Below are positions 55,178 to 63,130 of a stretch of 64,000 bases of DNA, in pieces (position 1 is the first letter of the stretch; each line of letters opens with the position of its first letter). Under the pieces are notes generated by a model that saw nothing but the letters and a program-made list of their open reading frames with translations, was not told the origin of the DNA and did not search any database. The translations under genes were made by a program, and so were the position numbers. The stretch spans positions 744,001-808,000 of the forward strand of contig NZ_JAPJBQ010000002.1 of the NCBI RefSeq assembly GCF_026421305.1, in the 5' to 3' direction. The stretch comes from Dyella silvae. Its GTDB lineage: Bacteria; Pseudomonadota; Gammaproteobacteria; Xanthomonadales; Rhodanobacteraceae.

Positions 55178-55621
55178 TTACTGCACCTTGGCCAGTTTCG
55201 CCTTCAGCTGCACACCCGACATCAGGAAGCCGACGTGGCATTCATAGTTGCTGGCGTCGCTGTACACGACATCGTTGTAATTGCTGACGATGTCGATCAC
55301 GGCGTTGGCGCCGGCCGCCTTGGCGTCGTCCTGCAGCGCGATCAGCGCGGACTCGAGCACCCAGTCGCAGGTGACCTGATCCTTCTTGCCGAAGGCATTG
55401 GTCTTACGGTTGGTGGTGACGTTGTCGTTGACCACGTTCACCGTGCCCGACGGCGCATTGCCAGCCAGGTAGAACTTGATGTTCGGATCGAGGCGGCCGT
55501 CCTTCTGGGCCTGGGCCACGACCTGCGCAAAGGGCAGGTGCACGACTTTGTCGGCCGCCATGCTGAGGGCGGGGGCGGCGAACAGAACCAGGGCGGCGAG
55601 GCCGAGTGACGTTGCTTTCAT
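55178..55621 (-). CDS. Small secreted protein, unknown
   Basis: The 147-aa product has a signal peptide ending ALSMAA, so the mature form is periplasmic. Two Cys (in VTCDW and YECHVG) may pair. The central ALIALQDDAKAAGANAVIDIVSNYN resembles the alternating pattern of YbjQ/Rcs-type heavy-metal-binding-like folds, but this is only a weak similarity. It precedes its own terminator and is 70 bp from the APE cluster. Confidence 0.7.
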   Translation of the reverse strand: MKATSLGLAALVLFAAPALSMAADKVVHLPFAQVVAQAQKDGRLDPNIKFYLAGNAPSGTVNVVNDNVTTNRKTNAFGKKDQVTCDWVLESALIALQDDAKAAGANAVIDIVSNYNDVVYSDASNYECHVGFLMSGVQLKAKLAKVQ

Positions 55622-55692
55622 GCGTTGATTCTCCTTGCGATGGTGAGTGTCGAGAGAGGGTTATCGGCACAAGTGGCCCGTACCGAAGCCAC

Positions 55693-56421
55693 TCAGCACA
55701 GCCCGCCGTTCACCGCCAGCACCTGGCGGGTGACATAGCCCGCTTCGGGACTCATCAGGTATTGAACGGCGCCTGCGACTTCGTCAGGCGTGCCCATGCG
55801 TTGCATGGGGATCATGGCGAGAATCTCATCCAGCGGCAGTTCGGCATCGAGCATGTCGGTATCGATCAGGCCGGGTGCCACGCAGTTGACGGTGATGCGC
55901 CGCTTGGCCAGTTCAACGGCCAGCGCCTTGGCGGCGCCGATGACGCCAGCCTTCGATGCGCTGTAATTGACTTGCCCGCGGTTGCCGATCAGGCCAGAGA
56001 CCGAGGTGATGCACACGATGCGACCCGGCGCGCGGCGCCGAATCATCGGCATGACCAGCGGATGCAGCACGTTGTAAAACCCATCGAGGTTGGTGCGCAG
56101 TACCTGGTCCCAGTCGTCTTCGGTCAGTGCGGGAAACGCACCGTCCCGGGTCAGGCCGGCGTTGCACACCACGCCGTAGTAGGCGCCGTGTGCGGCGACA
56201 TCGGCTTCCAGTGCCGCAGCGCAAGCGGCCCGGTCCGCGATGTCGAATTGCAGGATGCGCGCCTGCCGGCCCAGCGCATGGATGGCCTCCTGCACGGCGA
56301 GCGCCTCGTCGCGACGTGAGCGGCAGTGCAGAACGATGTCATGGCCGACCGTGGCCAAGCGCATGGCGATGGCGCGGCCGATACCGCGACTGGAGCCAGT
56401 AACCAGGATGGTCTCGGACAT
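55693..56421 (-). CDS. apeQ: 3-oxoacyl-ACP reductase of aryl-polyene cluster
   Basis: The 242-aa FabG-like SDR has TGSSRGIGRA (NADPH loop), NAGLTRD, and YSASKAG as catalytic Tyr-Lys, with GGLC at the end. It reduces the beta-keto intermediate in each round of polyene chain extension. It follows ketosynthase and dehydratase genes in the KS-DH-KR order of type II APE clusters. It is the last gene of the cluster in transcription order; a 12-bp gap separates it from apeP. Confidence 0.87.
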   Translation of the reverse strand: MSETILVTGSSRGIGRAIAMRLATVGHDIVLHCRSRRDEALAVQEAIHALGRQARILQFDIADRAACAAALEADVAAHGAYYGVVCNAGLTRDGAFPALTEDDWDQVLRTNLDGFYNVLHPLVMPMIRRRAPGRIVCITSVSGLIGNRGQVNYSASKAGVIGAAKALAVELAKRRITVNCVAPGLIDTDMLDAELPLDEILAMIPMQRMGTPDEVAGAVQYLMSPEAGYVTRQVLAVNGGLC

Positions 56422-56433
56422 GGGACGGTTTTC

Positions 56434-56883
56434 CTAAGCGATGGAAGCAAGAAAGGTAGTCGGATCGAGGGGGCTGAAGACAGTGAGCTGGGCCTCGGCA
56501 TGTACCCCGTCAGCGTCTATGCGGCAGGCGAAGGCCCCCATGCCACTCTCGTCGTGAAACGTGCGCACCGCCTCGACCATCAGTTCGCTGCCGGCGGGGA
56601 ACACATCAGCGCTGCTTCGATACACACGCGAACCGAGCAAGAAACCTAGTCGTATACCCTGGTTGGCGTCGAGTGCATGGCTGCCGGACCAGGCCGCAAT
56701 GGTCTGCGCCATCAGTTCAATGCCCACCCAGGCCGGGAGATGGCCGTCGGCATCGGTAAACGGAGCATCGGGCGCAACCCGCCGCAGGCACACAATGCTT
56801 TCCGCGTCGTAGCGCTCGATGCGGTCGAGCAGGATCATGCTGCCGTCGTGCGGCAATACCTCGGCGATGGGCCGCAACGTCAT
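56434..56883 (-). CDS. apeP: 3-hydroxyacyl-ACP dehydratase of aryl-polyene cluster
   Basis: The 149-aa hotdog-fold protein begins MTLRPIAEVLPHDGSMILLDRIERYD, the FabZ/FabA-like start with the active-site His (PHDGSM), and has PAWVGIELMAQTIAAW as the long helix with the catalytic acid. It overlaps the KS stop by four bases, so the two are co-translated. It removes water from the 3-hydroxyacyl intermediate to make the conjugated polyene. Confidence 0.85.
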   Translation of the reverse strand: MTLRPIAEVLPHDGSMILLDRIERYDAESIVCLRRVAPDAPFTDADGHLPAWVGIELMAQTIAAWSGSHALDANQGIRLGFLLGSRVYRSSADVFPAGSELMVEAVRTFHDESGMGAFACRIDADGVHAEAQLTVFSPLDPTTFLASIA

Positions 56884-58070
56884 GCCGCGTCTCCCAGAAT
56901 AAGGGTGGCGTTGTTGCCGCCGAACGCGAAGGAGTTGCTCATCAGATGGCGTCCCTTTCCTCCGGCCAGTTGGCGCCCGGGCGCCACCAGATCGAGCGCG
57001 GGCAGGGCGGGGTCGGGGTGACCGTCCCATACATGAGGAGGTAAGCGTCGGTGGCCATGCGTATCGGCGAGGCTGAGCCAGCAGAAGGCCGCCTCAAGCG
57101 CCCCCGCAGCACCGAGTGTATGGCCAGTAAGCGACTTGGTGGAGGAGCAGGGAACGCCGTTGGGGAACAGGGTGGAAACGGCCAGGCTTTCCATGACGTC
57201 GTTGTGCGCGGTGGCCGTGCCGTGCAGATTGAGGTAATCGATCTGCGAGGCGTCCATGCGCGCATCGGCAAGCGCGGCGACCATGGCTGCCTGCGCTCCC
57301 AGCCCTTGCGGGTCGGGCGATGACATGTGATGGGCATCCGAGCTGGCACCACCGCCGAACAGCTGCACAGCACCATGCTCGCGCGTCATGAGGAACAGCG
57401 CGGCTGCCTCGCCGACATTGATGCCGCCACGATGCTGCGAGAACGGATTGCAGCGCGCCGAATCGACCGCCTCCAGTGCGTGGAAGCCGTTGATGGGTAG
57501 TCCGCACAAGGTATCGGCGCCACCGCACAACACGGCGTCGCAGATGCCCACCCGTAACAGCCGCCGCGCGCTGAGCAAAGCGCGCGCGCTCGACGTGCAT
57601 GCGGTGGAAATGCCGTAGCACGGACCGGCCAGGTCCAGCCATTCGGCAAGGAAAGCCGCCGGTGCGCCGAGTTCCTGGTGGGCATAGCGGTAATCGGCCG
57701 GCCAGACGCCGTCGCGCCGGTAGCCGCCGATGCCCTGCGTCGCCTCGTCGATGCCGGTGGTGCTGGTGCCGATGATGACGCCCACACGTGCGTTGCCGTA
57801 ACGCGCGATGGCGGCGCGGATATCGGTTTCGATTTCCAACGCGGCCAGCAGCAACAGGCGATTGTTGCGGTTGTCGCGGGTCGCCGCTTGCGCGAATGGC
57901 ATGGGTGGCAGCTCGCTGCGAGCAGCACCCAGCGGTACGTCCCGGTTCGGTACCCAGCCGGACTCGTGGCGAATGCCCTCATCCATGCCCGCAAACAAGG
58001 CCTCGGCTACGGCCGCCTTGCCGGCACCGAGCGCGCATACCACGCCAAGCGCGTTGAGGTACGTGTTCAT
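56880..58070 (-). CDS. Beta-ketoacyl-ACP synthase of aryl-polyene cluster
   Basis: The 396-aa condensing enzyme has C158 in STACTSSARA, H283 in NLHGTATAHN and H317 in SLTGHTLGAAG, the full Cys-His-His triad, so it is an active elongating KS (ApeO- or ApeR-like), unlike the chain-length factor at 62390. The ATG at 58070 overlaps the methyltransferase stop by four bases. The order KS-DH-KR is that seen in APE clusters. Confidence 0.86.
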   Translation of the reverse strand: MNTYLNALGVVCALGAGKAAVAEALFAGMDEGIRHESGWVPNRDVPLGAARSELPPMPFAQAATRDNRNNRLLLLAALEIETDIRAAIARYGNARVGVIIGTSTTGIDEATQGIGGYRRDGVWPADYRYAHQELGAPAAFLAEWLDLAGPCYGISTACTSSARALLSARRLLRVGICDAVLCGGADTLCGLPINGFHALEAVDSARCNPFSQHRGGINVGEAAALFLMTREHGAVQLFGGGASSDAHHMSSPDPQGLGAQAAMVAALADARMDASQIDYLNLHGTATAHNDVMESLAVSTLFPNGVPCSSTKSLTGHTLGAAGALEAAFCWLSLADTHGHRRLPPHVWDGHPDPALPALDLVAPGRQLAGGKGRHLMSNSFAFGGNNATLILGDAA

Positions 58071-58789
58071 GCGGTAGCGAAAGGCTTCTGCGCAACGACG
58101 TTCACCAGGGTTTCTTCGCGAACGCCCGGTGGCGGCGGCGCGCGGAGACCCCAGCGTTCGAGCAGGCCGAAATCCTTCGAACGGCTCCACCAGAGGTAGG
58201 GCAGCGAGACGCGCTCTGTGCCGAAGCGGAAGCCTCGTTGCTGCAACATGGCGAGATATTCGTCGGCGCTCTTTTGCACATCCATTGGGTGACGGAAGAA
58301 CCAGCGAATCACCCAGGTATCGATATAGGCCTTGGTGGATTCGGCGAACAGCAACATCCCGCCGGGCTTCAGTACGCGCCAGAACTCATCCAATGCACGC
58401 TCCTGTTCGACCAGGTGATGGAAAGTCTGATGACAAAAAATCACATCGACACTGGCATCCGGCAAGGCGATCTTGGCGCAGTCGCCGGTGATCAGTTCGA
58501 CGGGGATATTCTCGCGCGCAGCTTCTTCGCGAGAGAGCTCGATGCTGTGCGGGTCAGCGTCGAGGCCAATCAGGCGCGCCGGCTGAAAAGCGTCGCGCAG
58601 CAGGCGGAACGACCGGCCCTGGCCGCAACCCACGTCGAGCAGCGTGGCGACGGGCGGAAGCGGCTCGCCGATCATGCGCTTGAGATCTTTGATCGCTACG
58701 CGCAGCACGTGGTGCTGCCACGTGTGCGTGCGCAGGAAACGGAAGCCAATGCGGGTTTCCGGAACATAGGTGCTGCTGGCGTAGGTCAT
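58067..58789 (-). CDS. SAM-dependent methyltransferase of aryl-polyene cluster
   Basis: The 240-aa class I methyltransferase has LLDVGCGQGRSFRLL (motif I, about 50-64), IGLDADPHSIEL and DVIFCHQTFHHLVEQERAL, followed by RVLKPGGMLLFAE. It would methylate the aryl head group or another position of the polyene. It starts at 58789, overlapping the thioesterase stop by four bases. Confidence 0.83.
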   Translation of the reverse strand: MTYASSTYVPETRIGFRFLRTHTWQHHVLRVAIKDLKRMIGEPLPPVATLLDVGCGQGRSFRLLRDAFQPARLIGLDADPHSIELSREEAARENIPVELITGDCAKIALPDASVDVIFCHQTFHHLVEQERALDEFWRVLKPGGMLLFAESTKAYIDTWVIRWFFRHPMDVQKSADEYLAMLQQRGFRFGTERVSLPYLWWSRSKDFGLLERWGLRAPPPPGVREETLVNVVAQKPFATA

Positions 58790-59253
58790 GCGGGATTGGC
58801 CGTGAGGAGATAAGGAGTCGAGGTGTCCCGCTTCTGCAGGTGTTGCTCGACTGCGTCGACGAATACTTGCGGCGATACCAACTGCATTTCGCCCTGCAGA
58901 TTGACGGCGATCTGAATGGTGCTGGCGCGGGTGAGGCGCTGGCCCGTGGCCGCGTCGCGAATCACGTAATTCACTTTGAGCCGGTTGCGCCACTCGACCA
59001 GTTCGGCGCTGACCACCAGACGCTGGCCGAAACGTGCAGGCCCGACGTAACGCAGCTGCACGTCGATCACGGGCCAGATCCAGCCGGCGGCTTTCATGTG
59101 TTGGTAGTTGTGCCCGATAGCGTCGAGCAGCGCGCACCGCGCTACCTCGAGATACTTCACGTAGTGACCGTGCCAGACCACGTCCATCGAGTCGACGTCG
59201 AAGAAGGGCACCGTGATTTCCGTGTCGGTGCGCAATACACCCTTAGCGCGCAT
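58786..59253 (-). CDS. apeK: Acyl-CoA/ACP thioesterase of aryl-polyene cluster (4HBT family)
   Basis: The 155-aa hotdog protein starts TEITVPFFDVDSMDVVWHGHYVKYLE, the 4-hydroxybenzoyl-CoA thioesterase signature (Asp and WHGHY). It would release or proof-read the polyene acyl chain. The start at 59253 overlaps the acyltransferase end by eleven bases; the longer frame to 59421 is discarded because it runs well into that gene. Confidence 0.8.
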   Translation of the reverse strand: MRAKGVLRTDTEITVPFFDVDSMDVVWHGHYVKYLEVARCALLDAIGHNYQHMKAAGWIWPVIDVQLRYVGPARFGQRLVVSAELVEWRNRLKVNYVIRDAATGQRLTRASTIQIAVNLQGEMQLVSPQVFVDAVEQHLQKRDTSTPYLLTANPA

Positions 59254-60211
59254 GCTCGGTCTCCGTCGCAGGTGTCTTCCAATAGGGGTAAAAATTGAAC
59301 CATTGCGCGGGCGCTTCCAGGCATCGCTGCGCCAGGCGATCGGCATAGCCCTGGGCCCAGCGCTGGATGGTGGCGTCGCGCTGGCCACGCGCCCAGCTCT
59401 CGCCCTCAATGTAGGGCTCAAGATGGATGGTGTAGCGGCCGTCCACTTTCAGGCAGAACATCAGGTTCACCGGGCAACGCAGCAGGCCGGCCATCAACCA
59501 CGGCCCCTGGGGCAGCGGTGCGGTGTGGCCCAGAAAATCCACCTCCACGCAACGGTCGCCATGCAAGGGCACACGGTCGCCGGCGATCGCCAGCCATTCA
59601 CCGCGCTCGATGCGCTGAGACAGGTCCATCATCTGCGCCGTGTCCAGTTCGCTCACCTGAATCAGGCGCATGCGGCGCTCGCCAGCCTCGTCCAGCAGGC
59701 GATTGAAATGGCCCACGTGATGCGTGTGCACCAGAACGTTGAGCGGCACCTGGTCGCCAAGCTCGGCCATGGCCCGACTCACATCGAGGTTGCCCATATG
59801 AGTGCATACCAGGATCTGGCCGCGACCGTTGCCGCGGCTCTGCAACAGGCGTGTGCGAATGTCGTGCGGGTCATCGAGGCTGACCTGATCAAGCCGGAGC
59901 TTGCCGCTCCAGACGTCCAGACGGTCAAGCAAGCAATCGGCAAACGCCATGAATTGGCGAAACACGCTGCGGTGGTTGGGCTGCAGCTCGGCGCGTCCGC
60001 TCCACGTGGCGAGAGAGCGTTGATATTGGCGGATGCTGGCGCGCCCGCGCCGATCCGAGGCGTAGAAATAAAACACAATCATGTACAGCAGCGGCGCGAG
60101 AATCCTGCGGCCCAGGTGGCGGGCAATCAGTGCGGTGAACCGCATCAGGATGAAGCTGCCGCGCTCCTTCTTGCGCGCCCAGTGGTGTTTGGGGGTGTGC
60201 GGCTCAGCCAT
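59243..60211 (-). CDS. LpxL/HtrB-like acyltransferase of aryl-polyene cluster
   Basis: The 322-aa membrane-associated acyltransferase has an N-terminal membrane segment (about 36-52, ILAPLLYMIVFYFY) and the LpxL catalytic H138-x4-D143 in CTHMGNLDVS. The KVDGRYTIHLEPYIEGESW block matches the lauroyltransferase superfamily. In APE clusters such proteins probably attach the polyene chain to an envelope lipid. The start at 60211 overlaps the previous gene by eight bases. Confidence 0.82.
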   Translation of the reverse strand: MAEPHTPKHHWARKKERGSFILMRFTALIARHLGRRILAPLLYMIVFYFYASDRRGRASIRQYQRSLATWSGRAELQPNHRSVFRQFMAFADCLLDRLDVWSGKLRLDQVSLDDPHDIRTRLLQSRGNGRGQILVCTHMGNLDVSRAMAELGDQVPLNVLVHTHHVGHFNRLLDEAGERRMRLIQVSELDTAQMMDLSQRIERGEWLAIAGDRVPLHGDRCVEVDFLGHTAPLPQGPWLMAGLLRCPVNLMFCLKVDGRYTIHLEPYIEGESWARGQRDATIQRWAQGYADRLAQRCLEAPAQWFNFYPYWKTPATETEHAR

Positions 60212-60824
60212 CGGTGTGCTCCCACTGCAGCCGGCCCGAGGAGAACTGCACGTCATCGTTCGCGTAGCCGAACTGCAGGCGCCGCAGCGTTGCGTCGTGC
60301 CGCAAGCGGAGTTGCACTACCTCGCCGGGTCGCAACGGTCGCTGGAACTTCAGCATCTCCACGCGACGGCAGCTGCCTGGCGTGCCGAACCGCGCAGCGC
60401 CATACGCGAGCGCCCAGGCCACCTGCACCACGCCTGGCAAGATCGGCAGAGCGGGAAAGTGCACATCGAAGTGCTGAAGATCGAGGGGAATGCGCAGGGT
60501 AAGCAGGGTGGTGTCGCCATCCGCCTGTTCGCCGAGCAGCTCGGCCTCGGTTGGCCGCGGCTGCGCGAGCAGAGCGTCTGCCCAGTCCTTCCCGGCATCG
60601 ACAGGCCATGCATCAATCAAGCACCAGGACGCCGGTGTGCTCAGGCCTTGGCTTGCCAATGAATCGGTCAGCGCCTGAACAAAGGCGCGGCGTCCTCGTT
60701 GGCAGAGCGCGGACACACCTTCGCCAGTTGGCTGCAGCACGACGCCTGCCGCAGACCATTGTGCTTGCGCCACCCAGGAGTGGCTGCACAAGGCTTCGTT
60801 CATGGCGGCGCCGGGATCGATCAT
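60204..60824 (-). CDS. Thioester dehydratase-like protein of aryl-polyene cluster (ApeI-like)
   Basis: The 206-aa protein ends in a hotdog-fold domain (about 110-206; HFDVHFPALPILPGVVQVAWALAYG contains the FabA/FabZ-like HFxxxPILPGV motif), with a helical N-terminal part that differs from simple FabZ. The ATG at 60824 overlaps the COG4648 stop by four bases; a later ATG (60803) is possible. It may be the second dehydratase (ApeI) of the pathway. In E. coli this domain is stand-alone; in some xanthomonads it is fused to an AMP ligase. Confidence 0.75.
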   Translation of the reverse strand: MIDPGAAMNEALCSHSWVAQAQWSAAGVVLQPTGEGVSALCQRGRRAFVQALTDSLASQGLSTPASWCLIDAWPVDAGKDWADALLAQPRPTEAELLGEQADGDTTLLTLRIPLDLQHFDVHFPALPILPGVVQVAWALAYGAARFGTPGSCRRVEMLKFQRPLRPGEVVQLRLRHDATLRRLQFGYANDDVQFSSGRLQWEHTDG

Positions 60825-61366
60825 GCCGTTGCCCGCAGGCGCTGCCGCAGCAACCACTCGCCGGCAAACAGCACGCCCATGATCAAGTACACGATCAGGC
60901 CGTTGTAAAGCGTCCACCAGCTAAGCGGCGCCCATAGCGTAAGCACGCTGGCGGTGAGGGCATTGAACACAAAAAAGCCGACCCACACCCAGGTCACCTT
61001 GCGGGTGTAGGGAATGGCGGCGTCAGGCAGGTCCGGCTCCCGCAGGCGCGCGATGCGTTCCACGATAGGAGGGCCAAAGCGCAGGCTGAATGCAAACACT
61101 GACAGCAGCAGCACGCTGATCAGCGTCGGGTACCAACGCAACAGCGTCGCCTCGCCGCTGAAGGCCAGGATCACGCAATAGGCCAGCGCCGCCCCCACCA
61201 TCCAGCGTCCACCCGGCTGCTTCAGCAAGCCCGGAGCGCGAATCAGCCAGACAGCGCCAAGGATGAGCGCGAACATCGGCGTATCGACATGCTCCATGCC
61301 GAAATACACCAGGAAGGGGTACAGCAGCCCGATCACGGGCAGCAGGATGGAGCTCAGCTTGCGCAT
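60821..61366 (-). CDS. COG4648-type membrane protein of aryl-polyene cluster
   Basis: The 181-aa protein has about five to six hydrophobic segments (LLPVIGLLYPFLVYFGM, MFALILGAVWLI, WMVGAALAYCVILAF, LISVLLLSVFAFSL, WVWVGFFVFNALTASVL, LIVYLIMGVLFAGEW), with no known catalytic motif. It matches an uncharacterised membrane family recurrent in APE clusters. It overlaps the ACP stop by 13 bases. It may help place the pigment in the membrane; the function is unknown. Confidence 0.75.
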   Translation of the reverse strand: MRKLSSILLPVIGLLYPFLVYFGMEHVDTPMFALILGAVWLIRAPGLLKQPGGRWMVGAALAYCVILAFSGEATLLRWYPTLISVLLLSVFAFSLRFGPPIVERIARLREPDLPDAAIPYTRKVTWVWVGFFVFNALTASVLTLWAPLSWWTLYNGLIVYLIMGVLFAGEWLLRQRLRATA

Positions 61367-61623
61367 GCAGTCTGCTGCGCTTCGACGAACGCCGCCAGGC
61401 TCGCCACGTTGGTGAAATGCTGGCGCGCGTCGCGCGAATCGGAGGCGATCTGGATGCTGTAGCGCTTCTGTAGCGCCAGCGCCAATTCCAGCGCATCGAT
61501 GGAATCCAGACCCAGGCCCTCGCCAAACAGCGGCATGGAAGGCGTGATGTCGCTGACCTCGATGTCTTCCAGGCTCAGCGTGTCGATGATCAGTTGGGCA
61601 ATATCACGTTCAAGATCGTTCAT
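61354..61623 (-). CDS. Acyl carrier protein of aryl-polyene cluster
   Basis: The 89-aa ACP carries GLDSIDALEL, so S41 is the 4'-phosphopantetheine attachment site. It has the four-helix ACP length with a slightly long C-terminal tail ending QTACAS. It would carry the growing polyene thioester. APE systems often have two ACPs; only one lies in this window. Confidence 0.88.
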   Translation of the reverse strand: MNDLERDIAQLIIDTLSLEDIEVSDITPSMPLFGEGLGLDSIDALELALALQKRYSIQIASDSRDARQHFTNVASLAAFVEAQQTACAS

Positions 61624-62429
61624 GGCAGCAAGAGCTCTTTGAGATAGAGGGTGTGCAGATGTTGGTTGAGCCGGCGCGAGGCGATGGGCAGCGGCGCCTC
61701 AGCGTTGAATGCCGCCGGATCGATATCGGCGCCCACGCGCAATCGCACGTGCATGCGCTTATGCGGAATGCTGTACCAGGGCTCGGCCTTGGTCAGCGTG
61801 GTGGGGGCCACCGAAATGAATACCGGCGTGATGACTTGCGCGCCGCGCAGGGCAATCGCCGCTGCGCCACGATGAAACGCCGGCGCCTCGCCGGGCGTGG
61901 TACGCGTACCTTCGGGAAAAACGATCAAGGTCTGACCGTCGCGCAACACGCCGGCCGCGTGATCCAACATGTCGGGGTCGCCATTGTTGGCGATGTACTC
62001 GGCACGGCTGATCGGTCCGCGCATGCACGGATTGCGCCACAGACTCTGCTTGACGATGCAATTGGCGTCGCGAATCTGGGATACCAGAAACACCACATCG
62101 ATCAGCGACGGATGGTTGGCGATGATCATCTGGCCGGGCCGGCCGAGGCGCTCGGCGCCGATCACCTCGAACGTGAGCACGCCCGTGCGGTACATAAACT
62201 GCACGTGCAGATGGAACGCGTAGCTGATCGCCGCCCGCATGCGGCGGCGGCGCGTCAGGCGGCATCCTGGCAACAGCCACAGCAGCGGGAACACCAGTGC
62301 ATAAAGCAGCACGCCGCCGACACCAAAGAACGCGAAGCTCAAGCCGGTGGCGATAAGCCGCCAGAGATAGAAATCGCCGCGGCGCAGGCCTACGGGATCG
62401 GCTGCCAGATCCATTGACGTGTCTTCCAT
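61620..62429 (-). CDS. PlsC-like lysophospholipid acyltransferase of aryl-polyene cluster
   Basis: The 269-aa acyltransferase has an N-terminal membrane helix (about 27-52), the NHPSLID motif (H106, D111) and FPEGTR (171-176), the four-block PlsC pattern. It overlaps the ACP start by four bases. It probably transfers the aryl-polyene or a fatty acyl chain to a glycerol- or sugar-based lipid. MDLAAD at 62414 is an alternative start. Confidence 0.84.
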   Translation of the reverse strand: MEDTSMDLAADPVGLRRGDFYLWRLIATGLSFAFFGVGGVLLYALVFPLLWLLPGCRLTRRRRMRAAISYAFHLHVQFMYRTGVLTFEVIGAERLGRPGQMIIANHPSLIDVVFLVSQIRDANCIVKQSLWRNPCMRGPISRAEYIANNGDPDMLDHAAGVLRDGQTLIVFPEGTRTTPGEAPAFHRGAAAIALRGAQVITPVFISVAPTTLTKAEPWYSIPHKRMHVRLRVGADIDPAAFNAEAPLPIASRRLNQHLHTLYLKELLLP

Positions 62430-63130
62430 GTATGCACGAGAGAGGTGGTTGGTCCGTGCAACGCCCGTCGAACAAAGTCGAGTGCAAACGGCCAGTCGGT
62501 TTTAACTTCGTTGGTGCTGCTGATGAGCTGCAGCTGCCAGCGTGAAGCAGGAGCAGTCCCGGTGCGTGAGGCACCCACGCGCAGCGCGACCGCATAGGAA
62601 AAGGGGATATCGTCGATCCAGCCCGCATAGGGCGCGGGCGGGCGCTCTTCGGCGATCACCACGATGACGGCGGGCGCACCCTGGTCCAGTAGCGTGGCCG
62701 CCTCGAGCATGGCGTGCTCGAACGTATCGCCCTCGCCAGCGATTGCCACCGCTTCGCCGCGTTGGCCGCGCAGGATGGACCACTGTCCGGCGATGGCGTT
62801 GTGTACCGACAATCCGAACTGGGTGGGTGAAAGCGGCTGTTGATCGGCAACGTCGCCAAGCATGGCGTAGGTACGCGTGGTTTCGCCATGACGCGAGGCA
62901 AATACGAACGGCAACTGCTCCTCGTCGCCACACAGCGGCCACGCCACGTGCAGCGCGATGCGCGCCATACGGCTGAGGCGGCGGCGTTGCATCGCTGGCA
63001 GGAAGCCGCAGTCCGGCTGCTCATCGTGTTCGTCGGGCGTCCACGGCGCGTTGGCCCAGGACTGCCAGGCTTCACTGCTATCCAATCCTGGTGCCCAGGC
63101 GCGCCAGTCGGCGATGCGCAGGTCGATCAT
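62390..63130 (-). CDS. Ketosynthase chain-length-factor-like protein of aryl-polyene cluster
   Basis: The 246-aa protein belongs to the short beta-ketoacyl-synthase-like group (Ketoacyl-synt_2 type) that pairs with an active KS: LSVHNAIAGQWSILRGQRGEAVAI aligns with the KS core, but the active-site Cys is absent (Gly-Gln-Trp-Ser region instead). It overlaps the next KS by four bases at 63127-63130. As ApeC, it probably sets chain length with its KS partner. Confidence 0.8.
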   Translation of the reverse strand: MIDLRIADWRAWAPGLDSSEAWQSWANAPWTPDEHDEQPDCGFLPAMQRRRLSRMARIALHVAWPLCGDEEQLPFVFASRHGETTRTYAMLGDVADQQPLSPTQFGLSVHNAIAGQWSILRGQRGEAVAIAGEGDTFEHAMLEAATLLDQGAPAVIVVIAEERPPAPYAGWIDDIPFSYAVALRVGASRTGTAPASRWQLQLISSTNEVKTDWPFALDFVRRALHGPTTSLVHTWKTRQWIWQPIP

